9,397 nt of DNA from Demequinaceae bacterium UBA4004 (GTDB lineage: Bacteria > Actinomycetota > Actinomycetes > Actinomycetales > Demequinaceae): contig DGBM01000212.1 of assembly GCA_002384765.1 (NCBI GenBank), positions 1 through 9,397 on the forward strand. The letters are read 5' to 3'. Position numbers and translations under genes: made by a program. Under the pieces are notes generated by a model that worked only from the letters and a program-made list of their open reading frames with translations, searched no databases and was not told the origin of the DNA. Within the stretch, counting starts at the first letter, position 1. The number at the start of each line of letters is the position of its first letter. Below are positions 1 to 8,753 of this stretch, in pieces.

Positions 1-129
1 AAGACCCTGGACGAGATTGGCCGTGTGTTCGGGGTGACCCGCGAACGTATCCGCCAGATAGAGTCCAAGACCATGTCCAAGCTCCGCCACCCGTCGCGGT
101 CCCAGGTCCTGCGCGACTACCTGGACTAG
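1..129 (+). CDS. rpoD: Primary sigma factor (RpoD/SigA/HrdB), C-terminal fragment
   Basis: The window opens in frame 1 with the last 42 codons of a sigma-70 family gene and its TAG stop; the rest lies to the left. The fragment is region 4.2, the helix-turn-helix that reads the -35 promoter element: [20 protein letters not shown], then a KLRHP motif and the terminal LRDYLD. The RERIRQIE recognition helix followed by KLRHPSRS and a short tail is typical of group 1 (housekeeping) sigma factors, and the LRDYLD ending is typical of actinobacterial HrdB/SigA. It directs core RNA polymerase to housekeeping promoters. A group 2 paralogue cannot be fully excluded from 42 residues, but the neighbouring parE supports the principal factor. 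The gene converges on the transporter at 139-1119 with 9 bases between the stops. Confidence 0.93.
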   Translation, partial: KTLDEIGRVFGVTRERIRQIESKTMSKLRHPSRSQVLRDYLD

Positions 130-138
130 GAAGCGCCG

Positions 139-1119
139 CTACAACGGGGGCGGCACGGCCTCTCCGACGGCAGGCGGTTCGAGCGCTGCAGTAGGCGACT
201 GGCGCGCGGTCTGGGCCAACACGATGCCGGCAAAGACGACGATCGAGCCGACCACCTGCAACACGGACAGACTTTCACCGAGCCACACCCACGCCACGGC
301 GAACGCGAACAACACCTCGGACGACGCCGCAACGCCCACGGCCGTGGCGGAGGTGTGCCGGAGCGCGGTGAAGAGCAGGACGAACGGCGCGAAACTTCCC
401 AGCGTCAGAATGTACGCGAGGGGCACCAAGAGCGGGACCACCACCGACTCGAGTGCGCCGGTGAGCGATACCGGGTGGGTCAGCAGCTCCGGATCGATGT
501 TCCACCACCCGGAAAAGAGCGCCCAGAAGGCGGAGGCGAAGGCCGACGCCCAGAACGCCACGGCAAACGGGTGCTTGTTCGCGACTCCGCGTTCGCCCGC
601 CAGAAAGTAGAACGCGAACGCGACTGCCGCCCCTAGCCCCGCGAGAACGCCCAAGGGACGTAGCGTGGAGTCCCACACCTGGGCGACAACGGCCAGCCCC
701 ACCAAGACCGCGCCGATGGCCCACCACAGCCGCGCTCCGATGCGCTCCCCAAAGGCGAGCCAAGCCGTCAAGGCGACGAGGATGACCGCCGTGTATTCGA
801 ACAGCAGTGCCACACCCACCGGCAGGAGCGAGATCGCCACCGAGTAAAACCACTGCACCATCGCGAGGCCGCCGACCCCCAGCAGCGCCAGTGCTGCCAG
901 CTCGCGGCGAGTGACAGCGAAGTGTCGCCGCCCCGCGACCGCCAGCCACGCGCCGGACAGCACGGCGGTCGCGAGCACGCGCATGAAGGTCACCTGCGCG
1001 GGGTTCAATCCCGCCGCGATCACCACCTTGGAGGCCGAACCGTTGAGGCCAAACAGCGCGGCGGCAAGCAAAGCGTAGAAGGCGCCGCGAACTGGGGACC
1101 GGAATTGATCGGACGGCAT
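139..1119 (-). CDS. EamA-family (DMT superfamily) transporter, RhtA-like
   Basis: This 326-residue integral membrane protein has about ten hydrophobic segments arranged as two EamA repeats, roughly residues 11-145 and 155-303. Each repeat ends with the family hallmark, a helix closing on (F/L)GE: FEYTAVILVALTAWLAFGER near residues 108-127 and SSEVLFAFAVAWVWLGES near 266-283. The length fits 10-TM drug/metabolite transporters, whose members move amino acids, metabolites or drugs across the cytoplasmic membrane. RhtA-like threonine/homoserine efflux is one possibility; the substrate cannot be read from sequence. I chose the ATG at 1119. The open frame continues upstream to 1335, but that extension is hydrophilic, lacks family character and overlaps the divergent gene at 1229. 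A TACGAT hexamer 6 bases upstream of the ATG and no Shine-Dalgarno suggest a leaderless mRNA. The C-terminal tail from about residue 304 is Pro/Ala-rich. Confidence 0.9.
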   Translation of the reverse strand: MPSDQFRSPVRGAFYALLAAALFGLNGSASKVVIAAGLNPAQVTFMRVLATAVLSGAWLAVAGRRHFAVTRRELAALALLGVGGLAMVQWFYSVAISLLPVGVALLFEYTAVILVALTAWLAFGERIGARLWWAIGAVLVGLAVVAQVWDSTLRPLGVLAGLGAAVAFAFYFLAGERGVANKHPFAVAFWASAFASAFWALFSGWWNIDPELLTHPVSLTGALESVVVPLLVPLAYILTLGSFAPFVLLFTALRHTSATAVGVAASSEVLFAFAVAWVWLGESLSVLQVVGSIVVFAGIVLAQTARQSPTAALEPPAVGEAVPPPL

Positions 1120-1125
1120 GGGCAC

Positions 1126-1131
1126 ATCGTA
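1126..1131 (-). promoter_or_regulatory. Putative -10 element of a leaderless promoter (EamA transporter)
   Basis: On the minus strand TACGAT fits TANNNT and is followed by gtgccc and then the ATG at 1119, which would place transcription start on the initiator codon. No Shine-Dalgarno sequence lies in the intervening bases. The -35 is poor: only TTCGAG-like sequence stands about 17 bases upstream. The same 6-base spacing recurs before parE and the ThrE exporter. Confidence 0.5.
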
Positions 1132-1133
1132 TG

Positions 1134-1149
1134 GCCGCCCATTGGCGGC
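1134..1149. repeat. Short inverted repeat in the divergent promoter region
   Basis: GCCGCC (1134-1139) and GGCGGC (1144-1149) form a perfect 6-base inverted repeat separated by 4 bases. It lies between the expected -35 and -10 positions of the leftward EamA transporter promoter, where a dimeric repressor could bind. In GC-rich DNA a 6+6 repeat also arises often by chance, so an operator role is only a suggestion. Confidence 0.25.
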
Positions 1150-1192
1150 TCGAAACCACCTTTGCCTGCGGTCACGGGGCGGCCGGGCGCGA

Positions 1193-1198
1193 TAGCAT
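1193..1198 (+). promoter_or_regulatory. Putative -10 element for the 1229-2068 gene pair
   Basis: TAGCAT fits the actinobacterial TANNNT -10 pattern and would start transcription near 1205, leaving a leader of about 24 bases that holds the GGAGG ribosome binding site at 1217-1221. No convincing TTGAC-type -35 is visible at the right distance. It would be divergent from the EamA transporter promoter. Confidence 0.3.
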
Positions 1199-1216
1199 CG
1201 AAGAACCCATCCCATT

Positions 1217-1221
1217 GGAGG
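1217..1221 (+). promoter_or_regulatory. Shine-Dalgarno site fixing the GTG start at 1229
   Basis: GGAGG ends 7 bases before the GTG at 1229. This is ideal spacing and supports GTG rather than a downstream ATG as the start of the small membrane protein. Confidence 0.75.
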
Positions 1222-1228
1222 AATACCC

Positions 1229-1573
1229 GTGGAAGCCCTGCAGACCGTCGTTCTGATCGCCCACCTGGTGGGCATGGCCGCCATCGTTGGTGGCGGGCTT
1301 GAGCAGTGGCGTGTGGGTGAGCGCGGCATCACCAAGGTGATGCTGTGGGGCGCGCGAGCTCAGATCGTGACCGGCGTATTCCTGGCCGGACTGGTGTTCG
1401 GGGACCAGGACGAGTCACCGAACCATTGGAAGGTCGCCGTCAAGTTCTTGGTGGCGCTGGGCGTGGCGGCGCTGTGCGAGACCGGGGCGCGGCGAGAGAA
1501 GGCGGCACGCATGTGGGCTGGCGCGTTGGTGCTCACGCTCGTCAACGTGACAGTCGCCGTCGCCTGGCACTAG
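1229..1573 (+). CDS. Small integral membrane protein, function unknown
   Basis: This 114-residue protein begins at a GTG with a good GGAGG upstream. Four hydrophobic segments are visible, roughly residues 4-24, 42-58, 67-84 and 94-112. Features that may be diagnostic are His12 in the first helix followed by a Gly-rich GMAAIVGGG, the KVMLWGARAQIVTG stretch (36-49), the polar loop GDQDESPNHWKVAVK (58-72), and Cys83 with Glu84 in helix 3. I do not recognise a named family, though comparable small membrane proteins with an LWGARAQ-type motif appear familiar from actinobacteria. The gene after it starts 3 bases beyond its stop, so the two are almost certainly co-transcribed and translationally coupled. 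That pairing with an acetyltransferase does not by itself reveal a function. Confidence 0.82.
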   Translation: MEALQTVVLIAHLVGMAAIVGGGLEQWRVGERGITKVMLWGARAQIVTGVFLAGLVFGDQDESPNHWKVAVKFLVALGVAALCETGARREKAARMWAGALVLTLVNVTVAVAWH

Positions 1574-1576
1574 GGC

Positions 1577-2068
1577 GTGGCCGCGATCAAGGTGCGGCCC
1601 GCCGAACCGGCGGATGCTGCGGAAATCGTGTACCTGGGTGCCCTCATGTATAAGAGCGTCGGCGCCAAACCCACCCCCACCTGGGCCCTGGATTCGACGG
1701 CACTGGTCAAGGAACGTCTTGGTCGCGACCTGTATGGCGCGGTGATCGACGCCGAGGAAGGCGGACTTGCCGCCTGTGGACTCATCAACATCGGGCCGCG
1801 GCTGCCCAGACCGGGACGACAGGCGCATCAGTCGGGCTATGTCCAATGGGTGTCGACCGCGCCCCAGTACCACCGCAGGGGGTACGCGCGCGCCATCATG
1901 ATCGCGCTGCTCGAGTGGACAGATGAGCAGGGTATTGAGGTCATAGAGCTCCACGCGACTCCTGCGGGCCGTGAACTCTACCGGGAACTTGGCTTCTTTG
2001 TGAAGGCGGACAACATCTCCATGATGGCCTTGCGCGCCGACGCTGCAGGAGAGGTACCCGAGACCTAA
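1577..2068 (+). CDS. GNAT-family N-acetyltransferase
   Basis: This 163-residue protein is of usual GNAT length. The N-terminal IKVRPAEPADAAEIVYL (4-20) is the typical first strand and helix. Motif A, the acetyl-CoA pyrophosphate loop, is at about 89-112: VQWVSTAPQYHRRGYARAIM, where HRRGYA matches (Q/R)xxGx(G/A) except for His at the first position. A motif B-like end follows in ATPAGRELYRELGF (127-140), the common alpha4/beta7 segment. It would transfer an acetyl group from acetyl-CoA to an amine in the cytoplasm; the acceptor is unknown. The start is a GTG 3 bases after the previous stop, with no Shine-Dalgarno at proper spacing (only aggg immediately before it), so initiation probably depends on translational coupling. 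A later start would remove the first strand. Confidence 0.88.
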   Translation: MAAIKVRPAEPADAAEIVYLGALMYKSVGAKPTPTWALDSTALVKERLGRDLYGAVIDAEEGGLAACGLINIGPRLPRPGRQAHQSGYVQWVSTAPQYHRRGYARAIMIALLEWTDEQGIEVIELHATPAGRELYRELGFFVKADNISMMALRADAAGEVPET

Positions 2069-2150
2069 CTGACCCTACGGTGAACCGGTGGCAGCGCCCG
2101 ACCTGCTCGCATCAGCGCGCGGCAACGGTAACGGCGCCCCGCGCCCGGCC

Positions 2151-2156
2151 TAGACT
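2151..2156 (+). promoter_or_regulatory. Putative -10 element of a leaderless parE promoter
   Basis: TAGACT is followed by cgcggg and then the GTG start of parE at 2163, so transcription would begin on the start codon. No Shine-Dalgarno is present in the preceding 20 bases. The -35 region (about 2128-2133, gtaacg) does not resemble TTGACA. The 94 bases between the acetyltransferase stop and parE show no other gene and no strong terminator. Confidence 0.55.
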
Positions 2157-2162
2157 CGCGGG

Positions 2163-4259
2163 GTGAGCTCCGACTACTCCGCACGTCACCTGTCCGTCCT
2201 CGAAGGATTGGACGCCGTTCGCAAGCGTCCTGGCATGTATATCGGCACCACCGATTCGCGTGGACTGATGCACTGCATGTGGGAGATCATCGACAACTCG
2301 GTGGACGAGGCGCTCGGTGGATTTGGCGATCGCATCGAGGTGATCCTGCACCCCGATGACTCGGTGGAGGTGCGCGACATGGCACGTGGCATCCCGGTGG
2401 ATATCGAACCGAAGACGGGGCTCAGCGGCGTCGAAGTGGTGATGACAAAGCTGCACGCCGGAGGCAAGTTTGGCTCGGGATCCTATGCGGCATCGGGCGG
2501 TCTTCACGGTGTGGGCGCGTCCGTGGTGAATGCGCTGAGCGAGCGGCTCGATGTGTGGGTCGATCGTGGCGGCAAGACCCACCACATGGCGTTCCGCAGG
2601 GGCGAACCGGGCAAATTCGCGGATCCGGCGAGCGGCCCGACACCCGACGCGGAGTTCTCGCCGTTCATCACCGGATCCGAACTCGATGTGACGGGCAAGG
2701 TCGGCAAGAACGTCACGGGAACGCGCATCCGCTACTGGTCCGACAGGCAGGTCTTCAACAAGCAGGCCAGTTTCGCGTACGACGAACTGATTGTGCGAGC
2801 CCGCCAGACCGCCTTCTTGGTGCCGAAACTGACGATGGTGGTGCGCGACGAGCGCCACCCGCTGGAGCCGAGCGAGCAAAGCTTCATGTTCGAAGGCGGA
2901 TCCAAGGACTTTGTCGACTTCATCGCGCCCGATACTGCGGTGACGGACACGTGGCTACTCAAGGGTTCGGGCACCTATACCGAGACCGTGCCCGTCCTGC
3001 AGCCGAATGGCCACCTGGTGTCCGAAGACGTGGAACGCGCATGCGAGGTGGACGTGGCGCTGCGCTGGGGCACGGGTTACGAGACCGAGGTGCGTTCATT
3101 CGTCAACATCATCTCGACGCCCAAGGGCGGGACCCACCTGGCGGGGTTCGAGCAGGGCCTCACCAAGGCGGTGCGCAAGGTCATCGAGGCGAACGCGCGC
3201 AGGCTCAAGCTCACGGGCAAGGATGGGGCCGAGCGCATCGAGAAGGACGACATCATGGCGGGCCTCACCGCCGTGGTGACGGTGCGGCTTCCGGAACCGC
3301 AGTTCGAGGGCCAGACCAAGGAGGTCTTGGGAACCTCAGCGGTGCGCGCCATCGTTGCCAAGACCGTCGAAACCGAACTTGGCGCAATCCTGAACTCCAC
3401 CAAGCGAGACTTCAAGGCCCAGTCCAACACGGTCTTGGAAAAGGTGGTGGCCGAGATGAGGGCGCGCGTGGCGGCCCGCAAGCAGAAGGAAATCTCGCGG
3501 CGCAAGAACGCCCTCGAGACATCCACCCTGCCCGCCAAACTCGCCGACTGCCGCAGCAGCGATGTGGAGCAGTCCGAACTCTTCATCGTCGAGGGAGACA
3601 GCGCGCTTGGCACGGCCAAACTGGCACGTCACTCGGATTTCCAGGCCCTGCTGCCGATTCGCGGAAAGATCCTGAACGTTCAGCGGGCATCGGTCACCGA
3701 CATGCTGCACAACGCCGAGTGTGCCTCGATCATCCAGGTGCTGGGAGCCGGTTCCGGACGCACCTTCGATCTGGACGCGGCCCGCTACGGCAAGATCATC
3801 CTGATGACGGACGCCGACGTTGATGGCGCGCACATCCGTACGCTGCTGCTGACCTTGTTCTTCAGGTACATGCGCCCGCTCGTGGATGCTGGCCGCGTGT
3901 ATGCGGCCGTGCCGCCGTTGCACCGGATCGAGGTCAACGGCTCTGCGCGGCGCCCGCGCGAGCACATCTACACGTACTCGGAGAAGGAACTCCAAGAGAC
4001 ACTGCGAGAGTTGAAACGAGCGGGTCGCGGCTTCAAGGATGAGATTCAGCGATACAAGGGCCTTGGCGAGATGGACGCCGACCAATTGGCGGAGACCACC
4101 ATGGACCCCGAGCACCGTACGTTGCGCCGCATCACCGCGGCCGATGCGGAGTCGGCCGAGCGGGTTTTCGAGTTGCTCATGGGCAACGATGTGGGGCCGC
4201 GCCGTGACTTCATCGTCGCGGGCGCCGCGACACTTGACCACAACCGCATCGATACCTAG
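2163..4259 (+). CDS. parE: DNA topoisomerase IV subunit B (ParE; GyrB-like)
   Basis: This 698-residue ATPase/TOPRIM subunit pairs with ParC to form the A2B2 type IIA topoisomerase that decatenates daughter chromosomes. The GHKL ATPase domain shows GLDAVRKRPGMYIG (15-28), EIIDNSVDEA with catalytic Glu41 and Mg-binding Asn45, an atypical DMARGIP (72-78), and the ATP lid GGLHGVG (112-118). The transducer domain carries QTKE (384-387) with the ATP-sensing lysine. The TOPRIM domain has VEGDSALGTAKLAR (476-489), RGKILNV (500-506) and the metal-binding DADVDGAHIRT (550-560), followed by QRYKGLGEMD (629-638). The SALGTAKLAR variant is what I recall for the actinobacterial ParE (GyrB2) rather than GyrB, and the nearby parC agrees. 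The GTG start leaves the usual short N-terminus and is apparently leaderless. The gene likely forms an operon with the small gene at 4295. Confidence 0.96.
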   Translation: MSSDYSARHLSVLEGLDAVRKRPGMYIGTTDSRGLMHCMWEIIDNSVDEALGGFGDRIEVILHPDDSVEVRDMARGIPVDIEPKTGLSGVEVVMTKLHAGGKFGSGSYAASGGLHGVGASVVNALSERLDVWVDRGGKTHHMAFRRGEPGKFADPASGPTPDAEFSPFITGSELDVTGKVGKNVTGTRIRYWSDRQVFNKQASFAYDELIVRARQTAFLVPKLTMVVRDERHPLEPSEQSFMFEGGSKDFVDFIAPDTAVTDTWLLKGSGTYTETVPVLQPNGHLVSEDVERACEVDVALRWGTGYETEVRSFVNIISTPKGGTHLAGFEQGLTKAVRKVIEANARRLKLTGKDGAERIEKDDIMAGLTAVVTVRLPEPQFEGQTKEVLGTSAVRAIVAKTVETELGAILNSTKRDFKAQSNTVLEKVVAEMRARVAARKQKEISRRKNALETSTLPAKLADCRSSDVEQSELFIVEGDSALGTAKLARHSDFQALLPIRGKILNVQRASVTDMLHNAECASIIQVLGAGSGRTFDLDAARYGKIILMTDADVDGAHIRTLLLTLFFRYMRPLVDAGRVYAAVPPLHRIEVNGSARRPREHIYTYSEKELQETLRELKRAGRGFKDEIQRYKGLGEMDADQLAETTMDPEHRTLRRITAADAESAERVFELLMGNDVGPRRDFIVAGAATLDHNRIDT

Positions 4260-4284
4260 CCGTTCCGGTGGAGGATCAAGACAC

Positions 4285-4290
4285 AGGAGG
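4285..4290 (+). promoter_or_regulatory. Perfect Shine-Dalgarno selecting the ATG at 4295
   Basis: AGGAGG stands 4 bases before the ATG at 4295. An in-frame GTG at 4268 would add nine hydrophilic residues, but it has no ribosome binding site and would place the AGGAGG inside the coding sequence. The later ATG is therefore preferred. Confidence 0.8.
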
Positions 4291-4294
4291 CACC

Positions 4295-4672
4295 ATGAGT
4301 GATTCGGACTCGAAGGCGGGAGCACCCTTGTACCGTTTCATGGCGCCGGAGCTGCCCGACATCGGTTGGTCCGGCCCGCTACCCAGGCAGTTGTCCGCGG
4401 ACGCGGTGCGAGCGATTCACGCGTGTGACAACGTGCCCGCCCTGGGCGCGATGCTCGGCCAGTTGCGCTCCTATTGGGCGTCCGCGGGAGGGATCGCGAT
4501 CGCGATCTTCGGCGGACTCGCCACGGGCGCAGTCGGCTGGGACGTCGCGAGCACGGTGCTGTTTGCGCTGGGTGTGCCCGCCGGATTGGCCACCGTCGAA
4601 GCGCGGCGCCGGGCCCTCCAATGGCAGGGCGTCATCGAGGCGCGGCTGGCCACGATCGGCTCCCGCCGGTAG
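4295..4672 (+). CDS. Small membrane protein, function unknown, downstream of parE
   Basis: This 125-residue protein belongs to no family I recognise. The N-terminal half (1-60) is soluble, with a Pro/Trp-containing stretch (MAPELPDIGWSGPLP, about 16-30) and a probable helix SADAVRAIHACDNVPALGAM. Two hydrophobic segments follow, about residues 62-81 (ASAGGIAIAIFGGLATGAVG) and 84-103. A basic C-terminal helix (RRRALQWQGVIEARLATIGSRR) ends the protein. The topology suggests a two-helix hairpin with both ends on the same, probably cytoplasmic, side. It begins 35 bases after the parE stop with its own strong Shine-Dalgarno and no separate promoter that I can see, so it is probably co-transcribed with parE. 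Whether it relates functionally to the topoisomerase is unknown. Confidence 0.75.
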   Translation: MSDSDSKAGAPLYRFMAPELPDIGWSGPLPRQLSADAVRAIHACDNVPALGAMLGQLRSYWASAGGIAIAIFGGLATGAVGWDVASTVLFALGVPAGLATVEARRRALQWQGVIEARLATIGSRR

Positions 4673-4726
4673 CGCCTCGGCGCATCCTGCGGGTCGGAGG
4701 TCACACCCCGCTGCCTGCATGTGCGA

Positions 4727-4732
4727 AACAAT
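4727..4732 (+). promoter_or_regulatory. Putative -10 element of a leaderless promoter (ThrE exporter)
   Basis: AACAAT matches four of six bases of TATAAT and is followed by gctccc and the GTG at 4739, the same 6-base geometry seen at 1126-1131 and 2151-2156. It supports GTG 4739 over the in-frame GTG at 4721, whose only nearby GGAGG (4696-4700) is 20 bases away. No good -35 is visible. Confidence 0.4.
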
Positions 4733-4738
4733 GCTCCC

Positions 4739-6007
4739 GTGACATCTTCGCCGCGTCCTCCTGAAGACATTGACGCCCACGAACTCGGGCGACGTTCCCA
4801 CGCGACCTTGCGCCTCGGTCTGCTCATGCTGGGTTCTGGCACCGCGAGCTACCGTGTGAAGCAGGGCATGAAGGTGGTGGCCAAGGCATTGGGGATTGAC
4901 GAGCACTCCGAGCAGGTCACGCTCATGGAGATCACCACCACCTCGCGCGTGGGCCAACAATTCCGTACCGAGGTGTCGGAGTTGCGGCACAGTTCGGTCG
5001 ATGCGGATCGGATTGCCCGCCTCGACCGCTACCGGCGCCATGTTCCGAGCGTCACCACGCCCGCGGAGGTGCACCGGGCACTCGATGAGATCGAGCGGCA
5101 CGGTGCGATGTACAACCGGTGGCTCAACTCCAGCTTTGCGGGCGCGGCGTGTGCCGGATTTGCGGTGCTCAATCGCGCGCGGCTCCTCGAGGTCGTCGTG
5201 GTATTCATTGCGGCGTTCATGGGTCAGTGGGTGCGACGCGAGCTCGCGCACCGCAAATTCAATGCCTTCGGCACCGTGCTGGTGGCCGCGACGATCGCCA
5301 CCACCGTCTACATCGGGTCGCTTGCGCTCATGTCCTTGGCCGGCAGCGGCCTGGAGACACACGCTTCGGGCTACATCTCTTCGGTGTTGTTCCTCTTGCC
5401 GGGATTCGCGCTCATCACGGGCGCGCTCGATCTTGCGAAATCCGACTACTCGGCGGGGATCGTGCGGATCGTCCACGGTACGTCACTCACCTTGGCCGCC
5501 GCCGCGGCGGTGTGGGGCGTGTCGCTGATCAGTCCGCTCGACACGTCGCCGCGACCGCCGATCGACGTGCCGTTGCTCGCCGACCTTGGCATCAAGTCCG
5601 TCGCGAGCTTTGTGGGGGTCCTGGGCTTTGCCCTGCTGTTCAACTCTCCTTGGCGCATGGCGGTGACCGCCGCGTTCATCGGGCTCGTCAACGTCCCCCG
5701 CATGGTGCTGATCGAGAACGGTATGCCCGTCCAAACGGCAACGTTCCTGGCATGCCTGGTGTTGGGCGTTCTTGCGGCAACCGGCGCGCGCGGCGGGCGC
5801 TGGCCGGTGATCACGTTGCAGGTTCCGGCTTCGCTGGTGCAGATTCCGGGGGTGCTGGCGCACGAGGCCATCGTGAGCCTCAACAAATCTCGCTATGTCG
5901 ACGCCACGGCGGGAATCCTGCAGGTGCTGCTTACGGTGCTGGCCATCCTCATCGGGCTCGTGGTGGCCAAATACATCACCGACCGGCACTGGGCCTTCGA
6001 GCGGTAA
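4739..6007 (+). CDS. ThrE-family threonine/serine exporter
   Basis: This 422-residue membrane protein has the two-part ThrE architecture. A soluble N-terminal segment (1-130) contains the family motif LMLGSGTASYRVKQGMKVVAKALG (about 29-52). The first membrane block (about 131-265) includes the conserved PGFALITGALDLAKSDYSAG (221-240), and the second, ThrE_2-like block is at about 285-412. The size is near that of Corynebacterium ThrE, a proton-motive-force-driven exporter of L-threonine and L-serine in the cytoplasmic membrane. Substrate is inferred from family only. I chose GTG 4739; GTG 4721 would add six residues without a suitable ribosome binding site. A 66-base gap separates it from the upstream gene, so it probably has its own promoter. 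It converges on parC with 3 bases between the stop codons and no room for a dedicated terminator. Confidence 0.88.
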   Translation: MTSSPRPPEDIDAHELGRRSHATLRLGLLMLGSGTASYRVKQGMKVVAKALGIDEHSEQVTLMEITTTSRVGQQFRTEVSELRHSSVDADRIARLDRYRRHVPSVTTPAEVHRALDEIERHGAMYNRWLNSSFAGAACAGFAVLNRARLLEVVVVFIAAFMGQWVRRELAHRKFNAFGTVLVAATIATTVYIGSLALMSLAGSGLETHASGYISSVLFLLPGFALITGALDLAKSDYSAGIVRIVHGTSLTLAAAAAVWGVSLISPLDTSPRPPIDVPLLADLGIKSVASFVGVLGFALLFNSPWRMAVTAAFIGLVNVPRMVLIENGMPVQTATFLACLVLGVLAATGARGGRWPVITLQVPASLVQIPGVLAHEAIVSLNKSRYVDATAGILQVLLTVLAILIGLVVAKYITDRHWAFER

Positions 6008-6010
6008 CCC

Positions 6011-8488
<2,478 letters not shown>

Positions 8489-8522
8489 TGGGGATCACAC
8501 TTTCTGGCAGAATCTTGTCTCT

Positions 8523-8552
8523 ACTATATAAGAAGCAGCCCCCATATTCCAA
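8523..8552 (-). promoter_or_regulatory. Sigma-70-type promoter of parC
   Basis: On the minus strand TTGGAA (8547-8552) and TATAGT (8523-8528) are separated by 18 bases. They match four and five of six consensus positions, the best promoter in the window. Transcription would start near 8516, giving a leader of about 28 bases before the TTG start. The spacer contains one arm (8530-8539) of a 10-base inverted repeat. Confidence 0.6.
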
Positions 8553-8615
8553 ATCCGAACGTGGCTGCCTACGCGCCGATTAATTTCGTCAAATCAGTGG
8601 GTTACGCTGCTTCTT
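8530..8615. repeat. 10-base inverted repeat with a 66-base gap
   Basis: AAGAAGCAGC (8530-8539) is the exact reverse complement of GCTGCTTCTT (8606-8615). The left arm lies between the -35 and -10 of the parC promoter. One pair of this length and distance is expected roughly once by chance in 9.4 kb, so only its position makes it notable. Confidence 0.3.
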
Positions 8616-8711
8616 CAACAGGCGTGCGCGGCAATTGCGCGCCATGCCGGGCAAAGCAGGCGGTTTGGACGCGAATCGCACCGGCCACTGGCCCTCGTCC
8701 CCGCGATGGGT

Positions 8712-8717
8712 TAGCCT
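8712..8717 (+). promoter_or_regulatory. Possible -10 element for the MarC-family gene
   Basis: TAGCCT fits TANNNT and would give a leader of about 30 bases carrying the GAGGGAG ribosome binding site. No recognisable -35 lies 16-19 bases upstream, so the call is weak. Confidence 0.22.
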
Positions 8718-8741
8718 CTCCCGGCGTCCGCGCAACGGCAT

Positions 8742-8748
8742 GAGGGAG
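8742..8748 (+). promoter_or_regulatory. Shine-Dalgarno site fixing the GTG start at 8754
   Basis: GAGGGAG ends 5 bases before the GTG at 8754 and selects that codon as the start of the MarC-family gene. The next Met is residue 34, too far inside the family alignment. Confidence 0.7.
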
Positions 8749-8753
8749 CTGCG

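Larger units (their letters stand above)
8489..8753. other. Divergent intergenic region between parC and the MarC-family gene
   Basis: This 265-base region is AT-richer at its left end, where the parC promoter sits, and becomes GC-rich towards 8753. Besides the promoter and a ribosome binding site it holds a 10-base inverted repeat with distant arms (8530-8539 and 8606-8615) and a GCAATTGC palindrome (8631-8638). I find no convincing coding sequence, tRNA or terminator. Any break between the actinobacterial block and the alphaproteobacterial-looking gene would fall here. Confidence 0.5.

Noticed and set aside
135..154. Possible terminator hairpin GCCGC/GCGGC just after the sigma factor stop
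   Set aside because: The stem is only 5 bases with a 10-base loop and no T-tract follows. Such repeats are common at this GC content.
1120..1335. N-terminal extension of the EamA transporter to an upstream start at 1335
   Set aside because: The extra 72 residues are polar and rich in Arg/Pro, lack family character and lie over the promoter and 5' end of the divergent gene at 1229, which has a good Shine-Dalgarno.
2112..2879. Long open frame on the minus strand opposite the parE 5' half
   Set aside because: It is a shadow of the GC-rich parE codons. Its product is His/Arg-rich without recognisable domains, and parE motifs are intact on the plus strand.
3336..4325. Long open frame on the minus strand opposite the parE 3' half
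   Set aside because: It is antisense to the TOPRIM domain, with composition typical of shadow frames and no family resemblance.
4379..5476. Long minus-strand frame opposite the small membrane protein and ThrE exporter
   Set aside because: It spans two real plus-strand genes and is rich in Arg/His/Glu, which is expected of a shadow of membrane-protein codons.
8631..8638. GCAATTGC palindrome in the parC-MarC intergenic region
   Set aside because: It is too short to call an operator or attachment site, and the flanking GCGC repeats are not symmetric.
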